Source: Varroa destructor (lineage: Eukaryota; Arthropoda; Arachnida; Mesostigmata; Varroidae). Taken from it: 64,000 nucleotides of DNA. The stretch lies in NCBI RefSeq assembly GCF_002443255.2, contig NW_019211456.1, forward strand, positions 35,031,795 to 35,095,794, in the 5' to 3' direction. Under the pieces are notes generated by a model. It was not told the origin of the DNA. It saw nothing but the letters and a program-made list of their open reading frames with translations, and made no database searches. Made by a program: the position numbers and the translations under genes. Below are positions 53,001 to 64,000 of this stretch, piece after piece. How positions within the stretch are numbered: the first letter of the stretch is position 1; every line of letters starts with the position of its first letter.

Positions 53001-56000
53001 AGCTTAAAAACTCTGCCAAGAGCTAAAAATACGATTAGACATATATATATATATANNNNNNNNNNNNNNNNNNNNNNNNNNNNNNNNNNNNNNNNNNNNN
53101 NNNNNNNNNNNNNNNNNNNNNNNNNNNNNNNNNNNNNNNNNNNNNNNNNNNNNNNCATAAAAAAAAAAACGAGACTTTTCTCCTTAAAGAAAGACACTGA
53201 GTTTAACATATTTGGCTAGCTGGCTAGAGTAATTTTTTGTATACTTAGATTTTTTCTAGTGTTGAAGCTAAACAATTAAACACGATTTTTTCTCGCATAC
53301 TGTATCTAGTGATATCGGCATTGTTACTGAAGTTATTTTACATATGCTTGCCTTTTTCCTTCGAGCATGGCTTCTGAAGCAATACGCCAGACTAGCACTT
53401 ATAAAAGTGTAGTCAAACTACTCTAAGCTCTCTATTGACGATGTCGAGTAAAAGTGACAGTTTCTCCTGTTCATTTATCCTAACTTTTCCTTTTGCTGAA
53501 CTTAAAACACTTACCGCTATCACAGACGAGTCGCTCTTGATTGATTGCCTCGACTTTCTACGAGGCGTAACAAAATACCACAGCCTAGTTGTATGGTTTT
53601 GTTGCCTTTTTCATATTCTTTTCGTGGAATCTGCCGTGTGTGTTATCAGCAGTTACATCAATGAATATAAATAAGACCCGTAATATAACTAAAAATTATT
53701 TTTGATTTATGTAACATGTGGGTGTGTTAACGATTTCAGACTAATTAACATGCGAAATCGTGCTGGATTTTTTTGGGGGTAAATAGTCTCATTTTGACAA
53801 CTCATCTCGATAGAAGGTTAATAAATCCACCAGTCCAATAATAGAACATGCAGACGATCCAACTGAGTATGGTAACAAGAAACAACCATGGGTCAGGGCA
53901 GAAATAAGCTACCGCCTCAAAGGTGCCGTTACTCAACCCCACAGAGACAAGAACAGGACCGCCTTCAGAAATTACTGCATCCAGTGTTTTGCTTCCCCTT
54001 ACGGGTTTCCCCTTACCCTCTGAAAAACCAATTTTTTACTCGTGTCCTTCGAAACGATCTTGATTTGATCGATGCAACGACAACGTTGCCGCACAAAGTT
54101 TACGATCTCGACTCGTCAGCGCTTCTCAGATTTCCTGCCACCAACGTTCTCTGGGGCGCGGATCTGTGGTACGGCGAGGAAACGGCTAAGAATCATTTTG
54201 CCGATTCGATCGGCGTCCCCCTTCCGTTTGCAGATCCGAAAACACTGCAACGCCTCATATTTGTAGCTGGCTTTGGCAACCGTTCCCTTTTTTCTGCCAA
54301 TTTGTGCGGACGCCCGTCTGCTCCTTTTCTTCGCGAAACTTTGAAACATTGTGTTTTTTTCACAGTGAGTTTTATTCTTCTGGCTTCCTATCATTACGAA
54401 AAATTAAATTGGGTTCGCGTAATCATTTGGACAAATGGCTTTCGCGTCACACTTGAGTGTCTATAACGTTAATGCGATGCCTTTACGGTGGCAGTGAAAC
54501 TTTTTTGACAAGCCTGATTAAAATGAAATGAAGCTGTGGAAGGACAAAGTGACGTAAAAACACTAGAACCCCCAAAGCAGACTACTGGATTATAAATCAT
54601 CACGAAATCAGGTTGGATTGGTGGAACATCGGTGTTTTGATACGTGCGTCCACTGAGTAACACCAATAACAGCATGTGGGGACTCGAGGGGAAGAATGCA
54701 ACTGGGCTCGCTTCAAACTCGCATTGAGTTTCTCGGGAAGATTCCATTGCCTGTGCCAGTTGCAGATGAATGATGACTGCTCGCCCGACACTTCGCTGAA
54801 TAACAAAATATTAGACCAACTAGGATTATATTGATTGAATAGTTAAAACCATTACCCCTTACGACAAATGGGGTTGCTCTGAACAGTGTACTCGGTCAAG
54901 TGTAGTGGTAGCTGTTTCTCAACGGTTTTCTCCTGCAAGATCTTCGCGGGAGACGAAACTTTACCTACAAAATATTTTGAAATCTGCAAGAATAGTTCGA
55001 GTGGACTTACAACTCAGTCTAAATAGGATTTCTACGAACATTCTTTAAAAGTTGAGCTGTGAAATGGATTCGTTCGCCATGTAAAAGTAATTACAATGAA
55101 TCGACTGCTTGTTTGGAGAATATAATGAATGGAAATTATTTTGCCACAATTTGTAATGATATATAAACAACCTATATACACCTATTGAAACACCTATATA
55201 AAGAACGATACGCTATTTTTTTTTAATATCGAAATGTCGTTAAATAAAAACTACGGCTCTGAGTATCCCATTTGCATGCATCTCTCATAGTTACTAGCAA
55301 CATGTCTGCCTATAGAGCTACCACAATCAATAATTCAGATCGCATCACAGAACTGTTTGACTGATTGCTCAATGTTTTTTTCAGCTCGAATTCGAAAAAG
55401 TAAACAATTTCAAACAAATTGTTAATAATTAAGGGTCTTTTTAAACGCGTGACTGAAATATCTGTTATCTGCTATAGAAATGCGATTGTTGGTTGACTCC
55501 TTCCGCCAGCGAGCGTCTTTCATCTATCTTTAAAACGTTACTTAGGTTTTCTGTCACTCTACGACAGTTTCTACGTCAGCATCGAGACGGAACTTCTGCG
55601 TATGCACTAATGTTCAGCTTCAAGTACGTGTACAAGCCTATATATATATATAATCGCTAATTATTTTAACGTGGCCATCTCATTCTATATAAAGCACCGT
55701 GCAGGATGCACGTGTTTCGCAAAAAAGCCGATGATTTCCGAACGATCGGTGTAAAACTGGCAGCCGTGGAGCCACGCAAGTGACTGCATAGGTATTGAGA
55801 GTCTGCTAGGGAATGAGGCCACAGGAATGTACGGAGTGAATTTTATGGATGACATTGAGCCTGTGGAGTTGAAACCGTTGATTCACTGTAATAATTTAAA
55901 AGCTAGCTGCTAGTTATCTTCAAGCTAGCTTACGTGATAGTGGTCCGATAGAATTTAATCTCCTTAGCCGTCAAGTGGATATAATGAAGCTGATCGTCAG

Positions 56001-56336
56001 GGTTCAAATAACTCAATTAGCGAATCTATTTCCACGGGCCATACATGGCCTACTTGTTCCTAGATATAACTCCTCTAATTATAAGTTTCAATTTAATCCG
56101 ATTATCCGGGCGAACGATCCATGAGTTATTCTGAAGCTAATTCTTAGAATATTTGTTTTTTCATTGTCTCTTGTATAAAATTTCAGTGGACCTCCGTGAG
56201 GTGAAAGAGATCCGCGAGGGACCAAACTCCAAGCTGTTTGAGCGCTGGCCAGACGATGCCAAACGATGGGATCCCAAAGCTTGCTTTGTCATTCTCTACG
56301 GAAGCTCTTTCCGTTTAAAATGCTTGTCGTGTGTTG
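36555..56336 (+). CDS. PLCG: Phospholipase C gamma, first two coding exons (5' partial gene)
   Basis: PLC-gamma is a cytosolic enzyme recruited through SH2 domains to activated tyrosine-kinase receptors. It hydrolyses PIP2 to IP3 and diacylglycerol. Exons 36555-36789 and 56187-56336 join through a split Leu codon and encode residues 1-128. After a variable N-terminus, about residues 30-128 form the N-terminal PH domain. KLEIGITLIKFF, RPDKRRFFVKNETRQLFWSR and EGCLDLREVKEIREG align with the mammalian blocks LEVGT, RPERKTFQVKLETRQ and EGAIDIREIKEIRPG. ACFVILYGSSFRLKCLS matches CFVILYGMEFRLKTLS. The EF hands, catalytic X and Y boxes, SH2 and SH3 domains and C2 domain are not in the window. Other PLC families have different PH sequences, so the gamma assignment is firm. 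The orthologue in Drosophila is small wing. Confidence 0.94.
44061..44611 (+). other. Open frame of 183 codons without an early ATG, unrecognised
   Basis: After a good acceptor-like tract (CCTTTTATTCGCAG, ending at 44061) the frame stays open through an (AT)15 run and on to TAA at 44609-44611. It has a hydrophobic segment at about 44177-44240 (AAAAIPIGFLVACQTAICLL), then a charged tail. The first ATG is at 44261. The composition is GC-richer than the surroundings. I recognise no domain. Passing through a microsatellite argues against a conserved exon. Confidence 0.15.
44063..44092. repeat. (AT)15 microsatellite
   Basis: Thirty bases of uninterrupted AT inside the long PLC-gamma intron. Confidence 0.95.
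50240..51360 (-). mobile_element. Diverged dispersed repeat, copy B, with a possible Penelope-like retroelement tail
   Basis: 51360-50930 matches copy A at about 24 kb. Downstream on the minus strand, the open frame 50460-50248 contains PQDVVYHI, a Cys-rich stretch and SCIGP after a basic, hydrophobic run and FKPSKEL. This order (FKP, DVVY-x-I, Cys, then a YIG-like triplet) recalls the junction between reverse transcriptase and GIY-YIG endonuclease in Penelope-like elements. The frame stops soon after, and I did not find a reverse transcriptase YxDD box, so it is a broken copy at best. The link between the repeat and the tail is by position only. Confidence 0.3.
53040..53155. other. TA run followed by a 100-N assembly gap
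   Basis: The gap spans 53056-53155, exactly 100 Ns, the usual placeholder for a gap of unknown size. A TA run leads straight into it. Distances across it, including the PLC-gamma intron length, are therefore nominal. An open frame reading through the Ns has no meaning. Confidence 0.97.
53888..54466 (+). other. Longest ATG-started open frame of the window (192 codons), unrecognised
   Basis: The ATG at 53888 has a near-ideal start context (CAACCATGGG). The frame runs open for 192 codons in DNA that is less AT-rich than its flanks. A consensus donor, ACA|GTGAGTTTT, sits in frame at 54365, after codon 159. The first 40 residues are basic and Gln-rich. Residues about 80-130 include VLWGADLWYG. 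The last part is hydrophobic only beyond the donor. I know no family like it. An open frame this long can occur by chance once in a window this size, so it is a candidate only. It lies inside the PLC-gamma intron on the same strand. Confidence 0.2.
56187..56336 (+). CDS. PLCG: PLC-gamma second coding exon
   Basis: The 150-bp exon has an AAATTTCAG acceptor and a GTAAGT donor at 56337. Two bases complete the split Leu codon. Then follow 49 codons and one base, so the next exon must be in phase 1. It encodes the end of the N-terminal PH domain: DLREVKEIREG, FERWPDDAKRWDPK and ACFVILYGSSFRLKCL. Confidence 0.95.
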
Positions 56337-57082
56337 GTAAGTGCCTTGATAATTTATAGGGAGCGTATTAGAATAAATATTATATCGTAAGTGCTTATTA
56401 TGACGTAAAAGATTATCTATCGGGTTCTACAAACTTCGTTATATGACATTACGCTCCTGCGAAAGTTCCCGTGACTATGGATCCTTATCTATAGACAAGG
56501 GTGATAAAAAGGAAACACTGAAAATCTACCTACATACACTTACAAGTACAGGGAGGTGTTATTATTAGGATATACGACGCGAAATCAACGAAGAAAAATT
56601 AGCCGTATACTGCCCTTACACCACAACGCTTCATTGAAAAATGAATCAGTTAGCTACTCTTTGTCATTATCCTTTTGTCCTTTTTCACAGATGATTGACT
56701 GAACAGAGCTGGCATCGGTGGCTCATATGAGGTTCGCTGTCAAAAAAATAGGAAATTTCATTCCTACATGTACAACGCTTTACACATCATTTAGGCTAGA
56801 TTAATTTTTGCTACATTTTGGAACAAATAGGTAATGATATAGGACTATGACTGAGTGGTGTCCTAACCCACAATTTTTCTTATAATTTCATCAATGTCAC
56901 TAAGTATTTCTTATGCTGGAGGAGCCTTTGAGCCGGCCACGCTGTGTCGTTCGTAAACGAAAATTGTTTCAGTCCATCAGTCGTTACTGATCAATTAACA
57001 AGTCCACCGGTTTTGAATGCTTCGTACCGCTGTTTTTCTTAACGGCACGAGTGAGAAATATGCGTATAAAACTTCAGGGACC

Positions 57083-57207
57083 ATATGTATATATAATTTT
57101 TATATAATAAATACATATTTATATTTATTGTTTATATATCTATACATTATATAAATTTTTATATACTAAATAAAATATATAAAAATTATACCTACATATA
57201 TATGTAT
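57083..57207. repeat. AT-rich nested inverted repeats beside the foldback element
   Basis: A block at about 57083-57107 (ATGTATATATAATTTTTATA) is nearly the reverse complement of 57176-57204. A second near-palindrome runs over 57186-57221 with arms AATTATACCT and AGGTATAATT. They may be an outer part of the foldback element or an older insertion next to it. Confidence 0.5.
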
Positions 57208-57617
57208 ATAGGTATAATTCATGATTCCTAAGTGTAATTAAAAAGAGATCGTCTTTTTTATTATTATGATTATGGTAATTTCATCCTGGAATTTAATTTA
57301 CAGAAAAGTCAAATTTGTCCCAACGATTTTATTAAGTGTCTTATATTTTATTTACTATTATTATATTTTATTAAGAAATTAAGTGAACGCTTACTCGTCA
57401 CGGCTGTGACGAGTCCAAAACAAGTTTTGCAACAGGCAAAAAGAAACAAAGAAAAATATCACCTTGTACTCATATGAACATGATCGTTGTTATTGTTTCA
57501 ACTTTACTTTTTCGTTGCGACAAATTTCAGTTTGACTTTTCTGTAATTACGATATAAACAAAGACAAAAAAAAAACATTAAAAAAAGATTACACTTAGAG
57601 ATCATGAATTATACTCC
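57208..57617. mobile_element. Foldback or MITE-like element with long imperfect terminal inverted repeats
   Basis: The left end GTATAATTCATGATTCCTAA, with AGTGTAAT following, matches the reverse complement of the right end near 57585-57617. Further inside, TTACAGAAAAGTCAAA (about 57299-57314) matches the complement of a block near 57530-57546. The centre is a perfect palindrome, ACTCGTCAC-GGCT-GTGACGAGT (57393-57414). The whole 410 bp therefore folds into one long hairpin. It has no open frame, as expected of a non-autonomous foldback or MITE. I could not settle a target-site duplication. Confidence 0.65.
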
Positions 57618-60542
57618 AAATGTTATTAAACTCAAGGCTTGCGTGTAAATAAAGGTTGTAGAAATATCGTGCGGTGGTGATCAGAAGAGAGAGATTTTTC
57701 AACTTTAATCAGCATTCCGTAGGTTCAAAATGTTTGTTTCATCGCAAACTCAAATGGAAATTGTATTACTGGCGCTTTGCCAATTAGTCTCGCTGCCTGT
57801 TTTTTCCAAATATACTGAGAAATTGAATTATTATTGTATCTGTTCTAAGTATAGATAGTCACTTCAATCATTATTTTCACATGGTAAGCTGTCTGGTCGG
57901 CATGTACCCCAAATCACACTTTTCGGATTCAACTACTGTTTATGTACACTGGCAAAATTTGGACACTCGATCTAAGGAAGAATTCTGTAAACGTAATTTT
58001 TTAAATAGTCGTAAGCTTAGATGACAGCGGTTACCTTTTTTATCGGCTACGTATTAAGTATCGTAGGTTTAGAGTGAGTTTCCCATCCAATGACCACATC
58101 CTTTCAAGTGTTTTACATATTCAATCTTGCTTCTGAACAAAAGGAAAATATTATTATTTCAATAAACACTTCTCGACTCTTATCATTAATATGGTATATT
58201 AGAAAGCGTTCTTTCGAATGTATCTCCTATAAAGGACGTATTAGGAATAATTATTACATCAGTGTAGGCAGGATTGGGCTCGCCTGCTTGCCTATAATTC
58301 TAATACAGATAACAGTATGCACACGTTCGAGACTACGTAGGAAGCTCACCATAACGATACAGATTATGTCTCACGAAGACATGACGAATTTGTTAGATCT
58401 AAGCATGAGTAATGGTAAAAGCGTTTTATTTGGTGCATTCGAGAGTGTTGCGCACATTAAGGGTTTCGTGAGACGGAGCAAGTTACTTCCCAGTTCTGTT
58501 TAAACCCCTTCTTGATGAACAAATGACTTTCAGCAGGAGTCAGCTTTACCAGTGGACTCTCGTACCATCATCCAGCGTGTCATGCCAATTAGTGGGGGAT
58601 ATTGAGTGAACCAAAGTTTTGCCTTCCTCTAGAAGAGGTCGGTGACTGACCACGTGTAGAACGACTTGAATCTGCTACAGCATCCCAACGTAGAGATTGC
58701 CTATTTTGGACACCGGCTCTAACTGTCCCTTGAAATACAATTTGAATGAATGTGATTCTTAAACGATCGCTGCAACCTTTATTATCACATGGGAATTTAC
58801 TCGCTAAATTCAGGGACACATGGAATGGTCCGCTTCTGAAACTGCGTGCTTGTTGGCACCGCACTTGGAAGACTCCTATATAAGCTAAATGCATGTATAC
58901 AATGGAATTGTTTCACAAATTTGAGGGAATGTCAGTTCGGTACTGTGTGTGCGTCAATCACCAATTTCGTTAATAACAAATTCCGAGGTGAAAATAGTAG
59001 TTATCTGCCGAGCCCTTGGTCCTGTTGTAGGTACAGGTACCCCCTTGTAAAATATGCTGTTGCTAATTAACAGGGTCGTATACATGATCGCCTTATTAAT
59101 CATTGCGTAATAGCAGGAAAAACGGACGGATATACCATTTAGAGTTGAATTTATATCTGACGGCAGACAAATTATGACAAATCTGCCACTCCATGCAGAA
59201 TCTAAATTCATATGCAAGTATGATCACTTGCTTATAATGTTGCTGAAGCTTAGCTCTGTCTCTTTTAATAAAAGTATCTCCCATCTATAGATTTGGAAAC
59301 TGTTCTACAAAAACAAAAATTAATTTTTTCAAATATGTAGAAAATTGGAAAATAGGAAAGATTCTCATGCGCATAAGGCTAAACATCAAGTAATTTTTGA
59401 CGACATATGTAAAAAAAAACTCAACGCAAAGGTGGACATTTTAGTAAAAAGGGGCGAACTGTTTTTTTTTTTTTTTTAGAACTGTATATAAAAGGAAAAC
59501 TACAGATAATATTGTTATATGACCAAATTCTTCCGTGAATCATTTTATGAGCTTCTCAAAAATGTATATGATAGGTCTTGTGATGCAATGCAATACTTGT
59601 CATAACTTTGCATAAGTCTATATTCGATGTCTAATCTGTCAAAATTCTTGATCGTCCTGAAGGCTACATCGACGTACTTAATATAAGGTTCAATCGAAAA
59701 GATTCTGCTTTAATGGCAATATGCCCACGTTGATATTGAGACGTTTCTTTTTAATATTTACCCATTTTTGAGGGAATCATTTTTGCGCTTTAAAACGTTT
59801 GTACGTAGCAAAATACGTGCTGATGCAAGAGGCGAGAAAAGTAGCCAGGTCTCTTCAGTCAGCTATTTCTGCATTATGCGACGTTATGGTGCTTAGGTAA
59901 TAGAACCCAGCTTTGGCACAAACAATAGGATAATTAACTGCTTTTTTAAGGCTATAAACAAACTATCCGTTTGTTGGCTGACAGAAGAAGTTTTAAATGG
60001 GCATAGCTACAGATACAGTTCCTCAAACATTTTGCCTGATTGATCAGCAAAGCAGAAGCAATGGAAAAGAAAGCCAGTCTGTGCTACTGATGTAAATAGT
60101 GTGTGATGCAAGAAGCTTAAGTAGTACTTTTATCCTACGTGTCTTCGTCTCGTATGGGTCGAGCTGCCTTACGGTAACCCCGCTTTTTTAGATAACTTCC
60201 TTCGCACCTAAATTGCATTATGATAGAACCTATTGCCTGGGCATCGGCAACGTTCTATTATTACTACCACTTTACCATCACCACCACGGTGATGTACTTA
60301 CTGCTGTTGGACGCAATGAACTTTTTTCGTGTCATTGAAGATAGCATTGACGTCGATGGACGTTGGAGCATTTCGGCTGTATAGAAAGTTAAAGATACAG
60401 TCGAGGTACATAGAAATCTGACTTTAGCTGGTATAATATTTTATTTAGAAAATGCTTCAACGTTTGGCAAACGAACTTTTACCATGGTGTTGTAGACGGT
60501 AATGTTGATCCGTTGTAATGTATACCGTTTCATATATCGTAG

Positions 60543-60728
60543 AAATCACCAAATATTTATATACTGCTTTCGAGGGAACTTAAGGATGATCACAACAGTG
60601 AAGATACGAAACTGTGTGATGATTGTCTACTTAATCGTCTGCAAAAAGCTGAAAAGGTGCTAAAGATGAAATCTAGCTTTGAAGGGTTGTTACGCAGGTA
60701 TTGCAGCAATGTTTACCAGCCTCGATAG
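60543..60728 (+). other. Short open frame resembling the second half of a ZAD zinc-finger-associated domain
   Basis: The 61-codon frame includes KLCDDCLLNRLQKAEKVLKM and a following GLLRR. This resembles the ICxxCLxxLxxAyxF...LR end of the arthropod ZAD domain, with one extra residue after the second Cys. An acceptor-like sequence (TTTCATATATCGTAG) ends just before it. The first CxxC of a ZAD is not in this frame, and no C2H2 fingers follow in the window. It could be chance, or a relic exon. Confidence 0.2.
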
Positions 60729-62943
60729 CACTGGCCATAAGTAAAGTTATAAACATACCAATATTCAGGCCTGCAGAAGCTCGCGAGACTATGGAATAAA
60801 CTGTCTGTATTTGGTTGTTTTTTTTATGAAAAACGTGGTAGTGGATTACTTAGGCACGATGATATATCTAACTGCTATGTGGACTTTTTACCCACGAAAA
60901 TGCAAGGATACCATAGGCCTACTTGAGTTAGGACACGGCCGCGAATTAAAGAGTTGGAAAAAAAAATGAATACTTCTATCTATATTGAATGGTTCAGGTT
61001 CATATTAGTTGAAATTATCTATATGCTTTCTACAAAGGGTTTCCTCAGCCGTGCGTTGTGAAGGTTAGACATTTTCAAATAATACAAATAACTTTTAAAG
61101 TCAACCAATACGAATAGACGTTCTTCTAATTTTTCATACTGGATTTCTTATCGTTGAATGGTAGCGAACTTAGCTATCGTAAACACAAAGACCTTGACCT
61201 AATGGAAAGTTAGTATCACAGCGCGTGACGAAGAGGTGGGCATAGCTTCTCAGGACACCGATAATTATGAGAGTAGGCCATCCGTACATAAGAAGGTTGC
61301 TGTCGTTGTTCTCAACCTCCGGTGGAAACTTTGAAGCTATCTGATCCATATGAAGATGGTGGTATTCGCGTTCGTTATGCAGTAATCTCAGTGGGGTCAA
61401 AAGTTCGATGGATCCAGGAAGATCAGACTGATGAGCGCGGCAAATATTTATTGAGATGTATTTACTGTTAAGCTATACTTACAAGCGGTTTTGAACAAAC
61501 AGCTCCTTTTCAACGATGCGGCCATGGGGAATTTATGCGTCTTTGCCAACTAATTATTAAAAAAAAAACCTATCAGCTTTGATCGTTTTGAACTATAACT
61601 TGAAGACGTCTGCTATAACAGTAGTTCAGAATATGAACTCAATCAGCCTAGTTAGTGACAGCGAAGAACAATGAAGACTATACTTAGTATACCGAACGAA
61701 TATTATTAATAACAGCCCAGTCGTAAACATGTTGTACACATCTTTAATCAATTTTCCACTTCCTTCGCTGAGGGTAGGACACAGACATGTGAACAAATGT
61801 TGCATAGGGATTTTTGGCCCGTGCTGGCCGGACAGCAAAAAACAGTTCAGTCCCGCCTCGATTGCCCAGACAAGCAATTGTCCGTTTGAAGGCATATTTA
61901 CGAGATGTGTCCATATCCATGTCTGCACTTTGAGACCACGCAGTCTTTTGATACGGTGTTGAATTTATTTCTGACACGCTGACCGTCTTGTTAGTGTCAC
62001 ACTGTAATTTAAATATATGTCCATACATACTTGTTTATCTGTGTAGGTACGTTTTCCTGTAGATTACAAGAACACTGTGGAGGAGTTCTCTACAGGATTG
62101 GGTGACTAACGTGGACGAGGATCTTTGGGAGAATGTTTGAGTTCAGCGTGTCGAACAGGTGCTCAGGAACAGGAACGAACAGGAAGGTATGAAGTTTCCT
62201 ACTAGCAAACGGTAGCGGTGGAGAAGCTGTACCATCGAAATGGGAGGAGGCCCAGGTCGGATTTATAGGGTGGGAACTGAAAAGCGCAGAAGAAGAAATA
62301 GGTGCAATTTACAGGAAAGGTAACGAAATCTGTTAGCTAGCTGGTTTTGTGATGTCCCGCGGAGAAAGCAACCGCTATATTAATGTGACTGGCCTGCGGT
62401 AGCTCCAGGAAACGATGAAACGACGGCGTTTAAGGTTGTGACGGTTGACGACAAATCCCCCTTTTTCTCGGGGCCTAACTTACCCCAGGGGTGGGTTTGG
62501 TGGTCTCCCGCGAATCCTTAGGGGGCGCGGACGGCTTACAAAAACTGTTGGGTTGATCCGGGTTCTAGCAGTTTCCGTTCCACCTCCTTCAAAGTTTTGT
62601 TGGGGTAGCTTGACACCTAAACGAGTCATGTGTAGGTACAAGACTTGCGCTATCGGCCTAGTGAAAAAAGTCGTTTGGGTATGTATCTGTGTGGATATGC
62701 TAGCTTTTGACTGCGTACGCACCTACAATAGCGGTTGATCCCGGCTCTCCAAGGAACATTTACCTGTGCCACGCTATTGCTTGCCATTTTCAGCTAATAC
62801 CTATATATAACATGGATACCGGCTAATTTGAATGTATAACAAAGTGACTGAATCGCAGGATTTCCTGTTGTATAGAAAACAAGAATAGTGCGGTGTTTGT
62901 TAGCTGGCACGTGTTAGTCGAATAACAATAGCAAAAGTGACCA

Positions 62944-62988
62944 TGGCTATAATATCAATATCATCATAATCATAATAATAATAATTAG
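62944..62988. repeat. AT-rich trinucleotide-like simple repeat
   Basis: The tract mixes ATC and ATA units (ATCATAATCATAATAATAAT). It is a simple-sequence tract and has no coding content. Confidence 0.7.
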
Positions 62989-64000
62989 TAAGAACAGCAA
63001 CCCGAATGACACCGATAACGGTGCATTAAATGGTTATAAATTAAAATGGACTCGATGGATAAGACAAAAGAGTGAATTTTTTGTTGATTTTAATTGGGGT
63101 GGCGTATTCTCTTATTGCTGCAACTCAAAGAAGCGGACGGCCAGTGCTGGATGATTGCAATATGGTGTATGATCACGTGGAATTTTCAAGAGCCATGACG
63201 ATTTTATTAGAACCGCCAGATGCGCATAAAGTAACACACACATCTCAGTCGGGAAGGTGCTGAATAGATTAGCCTGGGAAGGGCGCTGGTCGACCACTCC
63301 GTGTACCCCTGTGGTTCGTCCAGCGGCTGTAGCGTTAAGCAGATGAGCACTAGACGTTCCGAATGTGACTGCGCCAATGGAGTTTGTTTGAGAGAGGAAA
63401 AAAAAAAAGTCAGACAGCCTGCGCCGATAACCAAAGGCAACGCCGATATTGACGAAAACGAGGATGATAGCCGGGAAATGGAATCCACACGAAGAATTGT
63501 TTTAACGGAGGTGCGGGTAGACCCTGAACGAAGAAACGACTAACCAAATGGGCAAAAACATGGCAGGAAGTTGCGACAGTATGGCAACGAGCTGCTGGTG
63601 CGCAGATGTCCTGCAGCAAACATACAGTAGAAGCGATCCGCCAGAATAAGGGAGTCTAGATTGAAAGCCTTCACGTACTTCTCTCAGGGCTTTCGAAGGG
63701 AAGAAGATTGCAATCGAAAAATGAACGGAGGACGGCGGCATGAGCCCAGTGGTAGGATAAGAGGGTCAGGGAGGCTAGGAAGACAACGGTGGATGGTAAC
63801 ATTCGAACAATGTCGAACGAGTCCAAACCAGAGAATTAGGAGCGATGAAAACGGGAACAACGTTAGGATTCAGAGTCCGTTGGGAAAGAATAGTTGATCA
63901 GAAACAAGTCGTTCTGCTTCAGTACGTAACTTATTTCGACTTAAAAAGAGCGTGCTCATTCGGCACACATGAGCCAATGGACTGCGGCGGGAATATATTT

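Larger units (their letters stand above)
36790..56186 (+). other. Very long PLC-gamma intron (19.4 kb)
   Basis: The intron begins GTGAGT and ends TTTCAG and splits the PH domain codon-perfectly. Its contents are AT-rich DNA, TA microsatellites (about 37947-37966, 44063-44092, 45036-45053), a 100-N gap, a diverged dispersed repeat near 50.9-51.4 kb and several unexplained open frames (44.1, 49.1 and 53.9 kb). I found no PLC-gamma exon inside it, and none is needed, because the flanking exons join with no missing residues. Confidence 0.85.
56337..64000 (+). other. Downstream PLC-gamma intron (no further exon found)
   Basis: The GTAAGT donor at 56337 opens an intron. I checked likely acceptors to the right edge for a phase-1 exon continuing the PH domain and its W-x-x-GL block, and found none. 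The acceptors at about 56690, 60769, 61044, 62060 and 63690 lead to stops or unrelated readings. Remaining contents are the foldback element, the ZAD-like frame, and open frames at 58090-58503 (plus) and 61626-62028 (minus) that I do not recognise. Confidence 0.5.

Noticed and set aside
52977..53219. Open frames that run across the N block on both strands
   Set aside because: They exist only because Ns were translated as X.
58090..58503. 137-codon plus-strand open frame after the second PLC-gamma exon
   Set aside because: It has no PH-domain continuation, no W-x-x-GL block and no known domain.
61626..62028. Two overlapping minus-strand open frames (100 and 94 codons)
   Set aside because: They use different frames of the same DNA and neither resembles a known protein. 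A transposon remnant is possible but unsupported.

Overview
The window is AT-rich animal nuclear DNA with long introns, microsatellites and one assembly gap of 100 Ns (53056-53155). The two identifiable genes, mitochondrial cytochrome c oxidase subunit 4 and phospholipase C gamma, place it in Metazoa. Their sequences look invertebrate, and by inference probably arthropod, possibly a mite or tick with a relaxed, intron-rich genome. The sequence alone does not prove the lineage. There is no sign of a prokaryotic operon, CRISPR array, prophage or plasmid.

Layout. 1-28.3 kb holds no gene I can identify. It contains a GC-rich, promoter-like block at about 8.9-10.5 kb with a very good splice donor at its left edge, two perfect 21-bp inverted repeats (about 6.0 and 13.6 kb), one short tandem duplication and one copy of a diverged dispersed repeat (about 23.8-24.3 kb). 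28.4-32.3 kb is a nearly complete COX4 gene on the minus strand: three coding exons that join in frame to 170 residues, a probable non-coding first exon, and a poly(A) signal. 32.3-36.5 kb is the divergent spacer and a GC-rich block (33.1-34.2 kb) that is probably the 5' untranslated exon of the next gene. 36.5-56.3 kb is the start of a PLC-gamma gene on the plus strand: two exons encode the first 128 residues, split by a 19.4-kb intron that carries the assembly gap, the second copy of the dispersed repeat and several unexplained open frames. 56.3-64 kb is the next PLC-gamma intron or beyond. I found no further PLC-gamma exon there, so the rest of the gene should lie past the right edge. That interval contains a foldback (hairpin) element at 57.2-57.6 kb.

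The two genes are arranged head to head with their inferred promoters under 1 kb apart. COX4 is a nuclear-encoded subunit of respiratory complex IV. PLC-gamma is a receptor-tyrosine-kinase effector that cleaves PIP2. They are not known to act in one pathway, so any co-regulation would come from the shared spacer only. I did not find convincing evidence of a new biological system. The best leads are the perfect short hairpins, the foldback element and a few long open frames with good start or splice context, each flagged with low confidence.
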